This document shows positions 39,101 through 42,302 of a stretch of 64,000 bases of DNA, one piece after another. The position numbers and the translations under genes are program-made. The first letter of the stretch is position 1. The number at the start of each line of letters is the position of its first letter. Location of the stretch: contig CM077013.1 in assembly GCA_039090855.1 (NCBI GenBank), positions 140,327,240 through 140,391,239 of the forward strand, in the 5' to 3' direction. The notes under the pieces were generated by a model, which saw only the letters and a program-made list of their open reading frames with translations, was not told the DNA's origin and did no database searches. This DNA comes from Macrothele yani. Taxonomy: Eukaryota; Arthropoda; Arachnida; Araneae; Macrothelidae.

Positions 39101-41195
39101 AACCGTAACCACTCACAGCTGTAGTGACAGAAGGGACTAAAGTTGACGGTGAAAGCAATGTTGTTCGAGAAGCAACATTTGGGGCACTGCCTTCTGTTCG
39201 CGTTTCAGCTTAAAAAAAGGTGTCGTGGAAGCCCAGCAAATGATCTTGGGTGAGACTGCTGTGCCCTACAGTACGTGTAAGAAATGGTTCCAGCGGTTTA
39301 AGCAGGGAAATTTCAATTTTTGTGATGCAAAACGTCCGGGACAGCCACAGAAAGTTGACGATGAGGAACTGGAACAACTGTTGGACGCGGATCTCTGTCG
39401 CACACAGTAAGAGCTCGCCCAGGAACTAGGAGTAACACGGCAAGCCATTGCAAAGCATCAGCACAAGCTTGGAGGATTCACAAGGAGGGCCGTTGGGTGT
39501 TCCACCAACTCACAGCTGCGAACAAGTCTAGGCGCTACGATGTTGCTGTGTCCTTTCTCTCCAGATTCAAGAAGAAGGATTTCCTCTACAAGATTTTGAC
39601 CTGTGACGAGAAGTGGATCCTCTACGATAATCCTAAGCGGCGCAAATCGTGGGTTTATCCAGGTCAGCCTATCACCAGTACTGCCAAACCGAATATCCAT
39701 GCCAGGAAGTTATTGCTGTGCATATGGTGGGATCAGCACGATGTCGTACACCATGAGTTGCTCAAACCTGGTGAAACAGTCAATGCTGAGCGTTATTATC
39801 AGCAACTTATTCGTGTGAGTGACGCAATGGAGGCGAAAAGGCCAAACACCGTCGGCAAGGGCAGAAGGTCGGTCCTGTTGCTTTAGGATAGCGCACGTCC
39901 TCACACCGTAAAAACGACTTTAAACATGATCACCGACCTATGACGGGAGATTTTGTCCCACCCGCCGGCGTATTCTCCAGCCTTCGCCCCGGTGGATTAT
40001 CACCTCTTTCGCTCCCTGCAACATCGCCTGAGTGATACGCACTTCACTTCTGTCTAGGTCCACACATGTATTGATGACTTTATCAACTCGAAACAGCCCT
40101 CTTTTTCCACAGTGGCATTCGGCAGCTTCTTGACCGATGGCTCAAATTTTTCCAACATGATGGGGATTATTTCCCTAATTAGGTACGTATTTGATTTGCT
40201 ATAATTTGCTGTCAACGAGCCATCACAGCGGCCAAGAATTAAGTTGCACACCTAATAATATTATACATTCCTAATTAAAAGCTACTGACTGCATAGAAAT
40301 GATAAAATCTCTATCGAGCAGAAAGAAAGCTCACATATCATGCATGATACACAGAGAAATGGACCCAAAGGAACAGGTTAAACCAAAACATTTCAAAAAT
40401 AAAGTATAATTTTAGGCCACAAAGACTTACCCAAAAATATCAGAGAAAACATATCTCCAGCACATACACCTCTGACAATGTTCCACACCCTATATCAACA
40501 TTTTTGTGCTATAATATTTAAACTTTAACTTTAATCAAACAGCAGCCATCGCTCTTTCCGCGTTTATAAGTGAGACACGGAAAAATTCTCATCGGCCGCC
40601 ACCGGGAATCAAACCCAGGGTCTTGCTGTTACCCGCCGGACGTGCTACCACTGCACCCTCGAATTCTCCAGACTCACATACAACTAGCTGCCAAACCACC
40701 TGGCAGGTTGCGGGGATTCCCGGCGGCGGCCGATGAGAATTATTCCGTGACTCACTTATAAACATGGAAAGAGTGACGACTGCTGTTTGATGTTCCTAAT
40801 CCACGTCAATTGTGTATATTAATCCAACCTTAATATTATTAAAACCACTAAAATTTTTAAATCCTGATTAAATTTAAACTAATTTTAAATCACAGTTTGG
40901 AATCTTAATGGTTCCAATAATATCAAAGTTGGAATTTAAATATGAGAGCAGAAAAATGTTGGTACAGATGTGGAACATTGTCAAAGGTGCACATGAAGGC
41001 ATGAAACTTCTACTCTTTTTAGGTAAGCCTCCATTGCCTAAAATGATATTTTAATTCATAATTATGGCAAGTTGTTAGGTTAATTGAATCTTACTTTCAA
41101 TTTTTCTTAATATTTCATATCAAACATAATTAAAAAAAACAAACTTACTTCGTCTTAGGTGTTTCCATAGTTATATTTTGCTTCAACACTTTAAT
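3615..41195 (-). CDS. ZNHIT6: Box C/D snoRNA protein 1 homologue (ZNHIT6/BCD1), 5' six exons, gene incomplete
   Basis: Six minus-strand exons (41195-41149, 32877-32827, 31391-31335, 19057-19019, 9801-9629, 3706-3615) are each bordered by AG and GT and join without breaking frame. From the ATG at 41168-41166 they give 432 nt, exactly 144 codons. The product begins METPKT, has an acidic stretch of about 40 residues, then a zf-HIT zinc finger, then NLLSDYRFLEETARS, a segment close to the one after the finger in animal ZNHIT6. Family knowledge: BCD1 is a nucleoplasmic assembly factor for box C/D snoRNPs, needed for snoRNA stability and ribosome biogenesis. The N-terminal part before the finger is much shorter than in vertebrates and closer to the fungal layout. 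The C-terminal domain is not in the window and must lie left of 3615. Exon calls rest on splice signals, phase and homology; no transcript was seen. Confidence 0.88.
3940..4190 (+). pseudogene. Tc1-like transposase N-terminal fragment
   Basis: A helix-turn-helix segment of Tc1 type is split over two frames: KKLSDFQKERIMGQ in one, then IAANLQILLATVNRVLVKFK in another, followed by KAGKEAHH. The pattern 'LSDFQKE..I..G...I...L.I...TVNRVL' fits the first HTH of Tc1 transposases. No DDE core follows; the sequence joins a LINE fragment at about 4190. A dead remnant. Confidence 0.6.
4190..4440 (-). pseudogene. RTE-type LINE fragment, ORF C-terminus
   Basis: On the minus strand the sequence encodes MLGVTRRGTKRNSWIRKMTR, then VEDIMLRVKSLKWK and a stop, then a continuation matching the C-terminal region of the LINE copies at 15.4-16.8 kb and 35.7-36.1 kb. 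Only about 80 codons remain, with no catalytic motif. It is more divergent than the other two copies. Confidence 0.75.
4441..4716. other. T-rich intron sequence
   Basis: No gene or repeat family recognised; long T-rich stretches from about 4620 to 4700. Confidence 0.4.
4717..5825 (-). mobile_element. Tigger/pogo-type DNA transposon, internally deleted
   Basis: Inverted ends AGTGTAACTTG with TAATTCGA lie at 4718-4740 and 5797-5825, each flanked by TA, the pogo target. Inside, on the minus strand, is the C-terminal part of a Tigger-like transposase. At about 1.1 kb it is far shorter than a full element, so most of the coding region has been lost. Small blocks of the same motif (AATTCGAATT) recur near both ends as subterminal repeats. 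Confidence 0.75.
4836..5364 (-). pseudogene. Tigger-like transposase C-terminal region
   Basis: The minus strand opens with KPETISNCFRKAGF, a hallmark after the DDE domain of Tigger/pogo transposases, then an acidic stretch with LTDDEILAEVV. The reading then moves frame to ALVHLQQLRKFVERQQNV and HSLDKLEEF, the leucine-rich tail typical of the family. The DDE catalytic core and CENP-B-like DNA-binding domains are missing. The frameshift near 5060 marks it as a pseudogene. Confidence 0.75.
5932..7534 (-). mobile_element. hAT-like DNA transposon, non-autonomous, zinc-finger remnant inside
   Basis: The ends are inverted: CAGGGCTTGAAAAATATC at 5932 and GATATTTTTCAAGCCCCG at 7517-7534. Subterminal blocks with ACATGCCC and GCCCAG occur at both ends. 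Flanks AGTAGTTG (5924-5931) and AGTTGTTA (7535-7542) match at 6 of 8 bases, in line with an old 8-bp hAT target duplication. The interior holds only the N-terminal zinc finger of a hAT protein, so the element needs an enzyme from elsewhere. Shorter relatives lie at 17489-18046, 20479 and 36805. Confidence 0.7.
6441..6674 (-). pseudogene. TTF/BED-like zinc finger of a hAT transposase
   Basis: The 77-codon minus-strand frame begins MAKRKLAQAGYDKAYEKKKK and continues ESWIKTFNWLKSNDDKTIMW, then CTVCENH. This is the pattern of the TTF-type zinc finger at the start of ZNF862-like hAT proteins (basic stretch, W-x5-W, C-x2-C). The RNaseH-like catalytic domain and dimerisation domain are not present. 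It lies within the hAT element and probably survives by chance. Confidence 0.6.
7800..7935 (+). pseudogene. Tc1-like transposase fragment
   Basis: About 35 codons read CSEDWKKVTWTDESWFFQ, the EDWKKV..(S/T)DES motif around the first catalytic aspartate of Tc1 transposases, followed by DGMIQICLEQYE. Both sides are unrelated AT-rich DNA. Confidence 0.65.
8046..8120 (-). mobile_element. SINE1 tail fragment
   Basis: The segment matches in reverse the 3' body of the tRNA-Leu-derived SINE (GTTTAAAGACCACC, AATGGGCTATAAGCA, CCACTGGTT). The tRNA head is missing. Confidence 0.7.
8121..9628. other. Intron sequence, no gene or repeat recognised
   Basis: AT-rich DNA between the SINE fragment and ZNHIT6 exon 5. 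A reading frame of about 80 codons at 8696-8947 has no recognised family and no coding signature; I treat it as chance. Confidence 0.4.
9629..9801 (-). CDS. ZNHIT6: ZNHIT6 exon 5, zf-HIT zinc finger
   Basis: A 173-nt exon between TTTTTTTTCAG and GTGAGT encodes 57 whole codons. It holds the full zf-HIT signature: C-x2-C (CTIC), C-x2-C (CPAC), C-x3-C (CSLNC), then H and C (KAHKIEKQC). This is followed by NGVRDKTAF, a stretch diagnostic of BCD1/ZNHIT6 rather than other zf-HIT proteins, and it ends NLLS. The finger binds two zinc ions and mediates protein contacts in snoRNP assembly (family knowledge). All eight metal ligands are present, so the exon looks functional and under constraint. Confidence 0.93.
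10032..11550 (+). mobile_element. Tc1-like element, nearly complete, inactive
   Basis: Inverted ends with GTGCAAAAATTAA lie at 10032-10054 and 11530-11550, flanked by TA. The transposase runs on the plus strand from about 10300: an HTH (LDDFTRGCVIGKLEEG), the second HTH region ending in AKHMQQTTGRPLSCFT, the first catalytic motif CTDESRFSL, GGGGVLVWGG, the second motif FMDDNA, and SLDLNPIKHVWE. The catalytic glutamate of NPIE is lysine. In-frame stops sit after THSIVS, after DDRYT and after GSVTGVRY. It is the same lineage as the copy at 21.1-22.9 kb. No activity is expected. Confidence 0.85.
11683..12345 (-). pseudogene. Mariner transposase, C-terminal half
   Basis: From about 12310 leftward the minus strand encodes ELPSPRPKKFKSQRSAQKAM, VTVFWDDRGVILLDFL, the second catalytic motif IHHDNARPHTS and GWSVVP, then shifts frame and continues with VKEWVQQSTPKFF-like sequence. 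An end CGAGGGTTGTACTGAAAGTA next to TA at 11681-11682 is a mariner-like terminus. The 5' half is missing: the reading stops at a hAT-like MITE that begins at 12363. Confidence 0.75.
12363..13168. mobile_element. hAT-like MITE (second family)
   Basis: The ends are inverted and begin CAGGGTTGCCA (12363) and CAGGGTTCCCA (reverse of 13158-13168). Both carry the subterminal motif TTTTCCAGG and a CCCTGA block. No coding sequence is seen in the 806 bp. CAGGG ends are typical of hAT-type elements. A clean target duplication was not found. The right end touches the Penelope fragment directly. Confidence 0.6.
13170..14325 (+). pseudogene. Penelope-like retroelement with GIY-YIG-type tail, 5' truncated
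   Basis: The plus strand encodes the C-terminal reverse-transcriptase motifs and the endonuclease-like tail of a Penelope-like element. Visible parts in order: YFKFQDSIYQQLKGSPMDSP, a frameshift at about 13320, EFLLQHIENQV, LRYVHNILVAWPHR, NCLPFLDILI, TSVYRKPCHS, a long alpha-helical stretch, and CCGRDQWGIYNIPL with YLGSTKCNLGLQIKEHKYNI (GIY-YIG-type core). The catalytic YVDD box reads YVHN, so both aspartates are lost and the enzyme is dead. The frame runs on to 14407 into unrelated Tc1 sequence. Confidence 0.8.
14325..15360 (-). pseudogene. Tc1-like transposase, nearly complete with one main frameshift
   Basis: The minus strand starts MPRSSELSDFEKGIIVGYHR at 15350, the first HTH, then SKSTVTYVIGKWK, a GRPTK hook and the second HTH. 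The frame breaks near 14950 and resumes as RRQWTVEQWKQVLWSDESRF, CRVWVWHLPGE, FQDDNATCHVARS and QSPNLNSIEHLWNELEHRL. All three catalytic positions (D, D, E) are kept, although NPIE reads NSIE. A stop follows YGDNEVN, and the C-terminal end is out of frame. It is more complete than most copies here but cannot make a full protein. Confidence 0.85.
15420..16825 (+). pseudogene. RTE-type LINE, 5'-truncated reverse transcriptase
   Basis: Plus-strand frames encode the reverse transcriptase from its fingers to the C-terminus: HPEGKIPEDWNNATMILLHK, a frame change near 15540, REQAGFRSGYSTIDHIHVLR, motif A CMAFIDYEKAFD, motif B KGVRQGDTITPKLFNATLE, motif C RFADD, then YVYLGQQIS, YGAETWTLTKRDIQRLQ and the basic end RPRRRPHG. 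Frame changes and stops (for example after SNMR and PHG) mark it as dead. The endonuclease domain is missing. The 3' end is GATGATGATATCA, a short trinucleotide tail usual for RTE elements. Confidence 0.87.
16826..16970. repeat. Dispersed repeat, related to 24400-24510
   Basis: The block with ATCTGTAGTTTC, ACGGACATT and GTAGTAGTT matches in order and direction the block at about 24415-24500. It is probably a piece of an uncharacterised transposon. Confidence 0.5.
17240..18170 (+). pseudogene. Second LINE family, RT N-terminal fragment split by a hAT
   Basis: Before the insertion the reading gives RDEVCKTIKSPQSGKALGLD and, after a frame change, SVIDWLTKICQLCWVLGTV. After it (from about 18047) comes PCKGEMVIKPQCNNYCGIRL with LSVLRI. 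Together these match the block before RT motif A in non-LTR elements: a GKA-x-G-x-DG box, then a KG-rich box and a NYRGI-LLSV box. The hAT at 17489-18046 lies exactly between them. Confidence 0.65.
17489..18046. mobile_element. Short hAT derivative of the 5932-7534 family
   Basis: The left end CAGAGCTTAAAAAATATC with GAAAAGTTACATGCCCAG and the right end with GGCCAATAATTT, ACATGCCCC and TTTCTCAAGCCCTC match the ends of the 1.6-kb copy. The interior is reduced to about 560 bp. No exact 8-bp flank repeat is left. Confidence 0.7.
18282..18963. mobile_element. 0.68-kb non-coding element with 6-bp target duplication, copy A
   Basis: The copy shares both ends and most of its length with 30547-31190. 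It starts CAGGGGTTACTGTGAGG and ends GGATTACAAACAGGTCTG. The flanks are TAGTAT and TAGTAC. No protein is encoded. The ends begin CAG in both directions but the inverted match is short. It stops 55 bp from the donor of ZNHIT6 exon 4. Confidence 0.75.
19019..19057 (-). CDS. ZNHIT6: ZNHIT6 exon 4, 39-nt acidic mini-exon
   Basis: The exon is 39 nt, with acceptor TTTTCAAAATTAG and donor GTAAGTGG. It encodes SEPEEITEVTKEK between split codons. Its phase fits exon 3 on one side and the zinc-finger exon on the other. The acceptor has a weak pyrimidine tract, so this exon may be used inefficiently. A copy of the same mobile element that flanks exon 3 lies only 55 bp past its donor. Confidence 0.7.
19058..20478. 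other. AT-rich intron sequence
   Basis: Long A/T runs (poly-T near 19228, A-rich 20310-20375) and a C-run near 20160. No gene, SINE or transposon end is recognised. Confidence 0.45.
20479..20590. mobile_element. Single hAT terminus (family of 5932-7534)
   Basis: CAGGGCTTGAAAAATA followed by GATGCCTGGGGCATG and TTATTGGCCTGGGCAAGTA is the reverse of the right end of the 1.6-kb hAT copy. The opposite end was not found. Confidence 0.6.
21100..22886 (-). mobile_element. Tc1-like element with a SINE inside its left terminal repeat
   Basis: The inverted ends share GCTAAGGACGGAT and a GCT/GCC-GGACAA start, flanked by TA at 21098-21099 and 22887-22888. A SINE (21115-21346) interrupts the left end. 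On the minus strand the transposase begins at MSSRHHLDDFTRGRIIGKIE (about 22624). It has two HTHs, NDWSAVLFSDESRYSL, the second motif FMDDNATCHRT and SPDLNPIGK. Only a stop after GTMTGQ and a frameshift at NPIG break it, so the glutamate of NPIE cannot be read in frame. It is the best preserved Tc1 transposase in the window but inactive as it stands. Confidence 0.87.
21115..21346 (-). mobile_element. SINE1 copy with 11-bp target duplication
   Basis: A full-length tRNA-Leu-derived SINE with B box GGTTCGAATCC and a poly(A) tail (poly-T on this strand at 21115-21137). GCTGGACAATT flanks it on both sides (21104-21114, 21347-21357); this sequence belongs to the terminal repeat of the host Tc1. Confidence 0.92.
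22950..23225. repeat. Head-to-head inverted SINE-like dimer (SINE4)
   Basis: Two arms are inverted copies. On the minus strand a tRNA-like head lies at about 23103-23040 (A-box-like TAGCATGGTCAAATGG, B-box-like GGTTCATTTCC), followed by a body with GTAAGTAAGGCA and GCAGTTTGCTGC, ending in TTAAAAATCCTGCAG. On the plus strand from about 23132 the same body appears again (GACGTAATTTT, GTAAGTAAGGCAATGG, TTAAAAATCCTGCAG) without a head. It could also be read as a MITE with long terminal inverted repeats around a tRNA-like core. Confidence 0.6.
23700..24390. repeat. Diverged tandem duplication of about 380 bp with C-runs
   Basis: Two units share in order: TCAAG-TGAAATAC, TTTAACAATAA-ACT, AATTACGATT, TCCGA/TTCGAAA-TTTT, a run of C (about 23871-23884 and 24252-24264) followed by CA-rich DNA, TTCA-TGGTTTA/GTTTTACACTGAT, CGGAATTCC and TCTGATGC/TCTCATGC. 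The first unit has a pure (CA)n of about 50 bp after the C-run; the second has CACC repeats. Confidence 0.6.
24511..24620. mobile_element. Pogo/Tigger-type terminus
   Basis: CAGTACAACCTCGAAAATCC next to TA, followed by GGAATCGG, is the form of a pogo/Tigger terminal repeat. No matching opposite end was found nearby, so it is a solo end. Confidence 0.4.
25971..26200 (+). mobile_element. SINE1 copy with target duplication
   Basis: Complete SINE with poly(A) tail, flanked by ATGATCCTGA at 25961-25970 and 26201-26210. It interrupts the N-terminal coding part of the mariner, so it is younger than that element. The B box is changed to GGTTCGTATCC. Confidence 0.92.
26656..28354. other. Intron sequence; one hAT-like terminus at 27530-27597
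   Basis: Mostly AT-rich DNA with a (GA)n run at about 27921-27938. The reverse strand of 27545-27597 begins CAGGGCTGTAGGTACCGGGA and continues with GGGCAGGG and GCCCTCCCAG, the look of a hAT-type end with a GC-rich hairpin. Its partner end was not seen. Confidence 0.4.
28355..28895 (+). pseudogene. Mariner, 5' end and DNA-binding domain only
   Basis: A mariner-type terminus ACGTTCAAAAAGTTCCGGAA lies at 28359-28378. The plus strand then encodes MSNFEQRSSVKF, a stop, FAETFQMIKSAYGESAVTRT, RVYEWHRRFENGQQS and DDERSGRPST, the N-terminal HTH and linker of mariner transposases. The frame ends at about 28886 in unrelated sequence; no catalytic motif remains. Confidence 0.8.
29331..29512. repeat. 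ATTC / ATAC microsatellite, tail of a LINE
   Basis: About 9 ATTC units (29331-29366) are followed by about 36 ATAC units to 29510. On the minus strand this is the 3' end of the LINE copy at 29513-30085, reading (TATG)n then (AATG)n. Confidence 0.9.
29513..30085 (-). pseudogene. LINE copy related to 899-1470, RT C-terminus
   Basis: The minus strand encodes MAVYESVIVPTLMYCSETWV, LQKKRRSSLCAGEIRYL, a C-rich interruption (29947-29960), then KTRSDCVRNEDVLHAVV and, in another frame, VETNMLWWFGHVERMSDEML and AGRKGRGRPRKRKAKED. The motif order equals that of the 0.9-kb copy, and the last 90 bp (TTGTATGTCAAGATCGCTGT ... CGACAACAGTAAG) are also shared. It is truncated at the same MAV region. No clear target duplication was found. 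Confidence 0.82.
30547..31190. mobile_element. 0.64-kb non-coding element with exact 6-bp target duplication, copy B
   Basis: Same element as 18282-18963 and in the same direction. It starts CAGGGGTGATTGTGAGG and ends GGATTACAAACAGGTCTG, flanked by GTATTA at 30541-30546 and 31191-31196. It lies next to ZNHIT6 exon 3. Confidence 0.8.
31335..31391 (-). CDS. ZNHIT6: ZNHIT6 exon 3, 57-nt symmetric mini-exon
   Basis: A long T-rich tract ending CTTTTTCAG precedes the exon, and the donor is GTAAGC. It encodes LTYQAKVCTALEEEATEE, acidic at its end. It has the same phase at both ends as exon 2 and shares the start pattern T-x-QA-x-V with it. A 0.64-kb mobile element (30547-31190) sits 144 bp past the donor in the gene's direction. 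Confidence 0.74.
31392..32826. other. Intron between ZNHIT6 exons 2 and 3, no repeat recognised
   Basis: AT-rich DNA with two short blocks similar to 'CGTATAAGGCGAGACTTA' / 'CATACGACTTATAAGCTGAA' near 31680 and 32725, which look like the two ends of a decayed MITE. Confidence 0.35.
32827..32877 (-). CDS. ZNHIT6: ZNHIT6 exon 2, 51-nt symmetric mini-exon
   Basis: Acceptor TTATTTGCAG and donor GTAAGTGCT border 51 nt encoding VTHQANVQAVMKIIGE between split codons. The exon starts and ends in the same phase (two bases on the donor side, one on the acceptor side), so skipping it would keep the frame. Its first half resembles exon 3 in both DNA and protein (T-x-QA-x-V), which suggests exon duplication. 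No domain is recognised in it. Confidence 0.72.
32954..34157 (-). mobile_element. Tc1-like element with catalytic residues kept, frameshifted
   Basis: The ends CACTGAAGAGGAATTGAATT (32954) and, reversed, CACTGAACAGCAATTGAAG (34157) are inverted. TA precedes the left end. The minus-strand transposase starts MGKTKDLSAFDLGQIVRARR near 34007, with HTH FSRATVSRVHREY, VQEITWQFNAG, a frame break, HRHWTLDMWKNVAWTDESRF, a second break, LILQQDNAPCHRSR, PWPARSPDLNPIEHIWD and ESMPR. D, D and E are all present. Two frameshifts (about 33700 and 33450) inactivate it. Confidence 0.87.
34158..35640. other. AT-rich intron sequence
   Basis: No gene or transposon recognised apart from a weak SINE1 relic at 35045-35130 and a poly-T run near 35208-35229. 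Confidence 0.4.
35045..35130 (-). mobile_element. SINE1 relic
   Basis: CCCCAATTTAGGGATAGCC, CAGCTCCAGAAGAAAGGG and ACAAACACAATACC follow the order of the reversed SINE1 body. It is strongly diverged, with no head or tail. Confidence 0.4.
35678..36130 (-). pseudogene. RTE-type LINE fragment, intact C-terminal frame
   Basis: A single open minus-strand frame of 136 codons reads MLTYDAETWTLTKRDIQRLQ, RDKKRNSWIRKMTRVEDIMI, RPRRRPHGRWVDEIRKYAGV and ends GETFVQQWIDNG with a stop at the normal place. The 3' end is (ATG)n, reading CATCAT on the plus strand at 35685-35702. The 5' truncation point and the tail both abut (TA)n. It lacks all catalytic motifs and is a young truncated copy of the element at 15.4 kb. 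Confidence 0.85.
36131..36804. other. TA-rich intron sequence, nothing recognised
   Basis: (TA)n up to about 36160, then AT-rich DNA without recognised family. Confidence 0.4.
36805..36915. mobile_element. Two adjacent hAT-like termini
   Basis: CAGGGTGTGAAAAATATCTG with GTTACATGCTCAG is a left end of the 5932-7534 hAT family. It stops at 36849, where a second CAG end begins (CAGGGCTCCCACTACATT) followed by AAAAAGGGACC repeats. The second looks like an unrelated hAT-type end inserted in the first. Confidence 0.5.
37463..37822 (-). pseudogene. Penelope-like or related retroelement tail (tentative)
   Basis: An open minus-strand frame of 119 codons contains RQLRIAESVLIEKNRSRLCN with NINEPSNLNEQWKALIKIEQ. 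The 'ESLLI.K.RP.LN' pattern resembles the end of GIY-YIG-type endonuclease tails of Penelope-like elements. A 33-bp segment is duplicated directly (37699-37731 and 37752-37784). It could be another retroelement; no RT motif is present. Confidence 0.4.
38230..38690 (+). pseudogene. Mariner transposase C-terminal fragment
   Basis: An open frame of 143 codons starts in CTPVDILCCLKDAIRRKHPE, then GWFLLYDNEPTHQSL (second catalytic aspartate), PYSPYLAPPDFYLFLQLKSA (third aspartate kept in APPD), DIIKNVAMVQKG and FQECFKQLYGLW. This is the last 40 percent of a mariner transposase without stop or frameshift. The first aspartate and the DNA-binding domain are missing and no terminal repeats were found. 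Confidence 0.82.
38985..40252 (+). mobile_element. Mori-type mariner element, complete ends, broken gene
   Basis: Inverted ends GGTGAGCAACTTAATTCT (38985) and, reversed, GGTGTGCAACTTAATTCT (40252) are flanked by TA. The transposase begins in the HTH region (GETAVPYSTCKKWFQRFKQG), with KRPGQP, a stop after DADLCRTQ, QELGVTRQAI, a frame change, LTCDEKWILYDNPKRRKSWV, KLLLCIWWDQHDVVHHELLK, a second break near 39885, and DSARPH in another frame. The usual YSPDLAPSD block is not readable. The size of 1,268 bp is normal for the group. Confidence 0.87.
40461..40995. repeat. Head-to-head inverted SINE dimer (SINE2)
   Basis: The minus strand from about 40672 has a tRNA-like head (A-box-like GTGCAGTGGTAGCACG, B-box-like GGTTTGATTCC), then GGCGGCCGATGAGAA, TCACTTATAAACG, CTGCTGTTTGA, a body and GGAACATTGTCAGAGG. 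The plus strand from about 40712 repeats the same series starting inside the B box (GATTCCCGGCGGCGG), with about 125 bp extra between CTGTTTGATG and the last block. It lies in the ZNHIT6 intron next to exon 1. A long-TIR MITE with a tRNA-like centre is the alternative reading. Confidence 0.65.
41149..41195 (-). CDS. ZNHIT6: ZNHIT6 exon 1 (coding), with the likely start codon
   Basis: The exon follows a TTTGTTTTCAG acceptor and ends at the donor GTAAGT (41148-41143), so it is not the first exon of the transcript; an upstream 5' UTR exon must exist. It is 47 nt long. The ATG at 41168-41166 has A at -3 and G at +4, a good context, and starts METPKT followed by a codon split 2+1 with the next exon. 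The 27 nt before the ATG are open in frame, so a start further upstream cannot be excluded. Confidence 0.72.
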
Positions 41196-41469
41196 CTGAA
41201 AACAAACAAATATTCACAGTTACCAAGACATTTCAATTAGGTTTTGTCTTCCGCCCCCCCCCCAACCTCCCTATAAAAGAAAAGGAAAAATAGTAACGGA
41301 AGATAACACACAATATACACAAACAAATCACATTCATTTTAAAATAAAAAAAAATTAAATCAAATAAAAAACTTTTTAACGAGAGAAGATATGAAAAATA
41401 AGGCAAGCACTCAGATAAGTAGTTCAGATGGAGACCAACATCTAAGCACACCGACAATCGTATCCAACG

Positions 41470-42240
41470 TCATTCTGTAGCAGACCCACAAGCCACAATG
41501 GGCGACATTTTGCGGAGTGTTTGGGTGGCTTGGATGCTCCGATATCAACGTAGGCAGGGTCACGCAAATTGGCCGCATCTGGTTTGCTGTTCAGCCGTCC
41601 ATTGTAAAGGCTACCCTTAACAGTGAGGCATCATTGTAACCGCTTGGCCCCGCGTTTGGTGCCAAATGAAACAGTATGGTGTTCAGCAATGAATCGTGGT
41701 TCTTTCTCACCAGGGACGATTGCCGTGTGAGAGTCTGGAGGAGACATGGCCAACGTGCAGATTCCTCCACCACTGTGGAGCGCCACATGGCCCAGCAACG
41801 TGGCATCATGGTGTGGAGTGCTTATCAGTGCCAACACTGCTCACCACTGGTATAACATTATGAGCACATTGATGGCACGCCGCTATGTTGACGAGGTGCT
41901 GTGGCCCGTGGCACATCTGCATCTGCAGGGCATACCAAATGCCATTTTTCAACAGGATAACGCCTGGATGCATGCCGCTTGAATAAACCTGAATGCTTTA
42001 CACGGTGTGCAGAAGCTTCCGTGGCCAGCATGATCCCCAGACTTCTTGCCCACTGAGCATCTGTGGGACACGATTTAACGTCGGTTGAGTACCCTCCCAA
42101 GACCACAAAATGAAAATGAACTGTGGACTCGGATCAACAACACTTGGTTCCAGATACCCCAGGACTCTCATTGCTTCGATGCCACATCAGATCAACACTG
42201 TATAGCCCAAAATGGGGGCCCCACACCTTAATGATCATCC
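41470..42240 (+). pseudogene. Tc1-like transposase, strongly decayed
   Basis: Plus-strand pieces in shifting frames: FSNESWFFLTRDDCRVRVWR (first catalytic aspartate changed to N), TTVERHMAQQRGIMVW, NAIFQQDNAWMHAA with a stop, LPWPA-SPDFLPTEHLWDTI with stops, and NTWFQIPQD. The usual NPIE reads LPTE. Terminal repeats were not found. An old copy. Confidence 0.8.
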
Positions 42241-42302
42241 TGTACATTCAACCACTGGAGCCTAGTCTGCATGTGACAATTAAATCATTTGTTCAGGACC
42301 TA

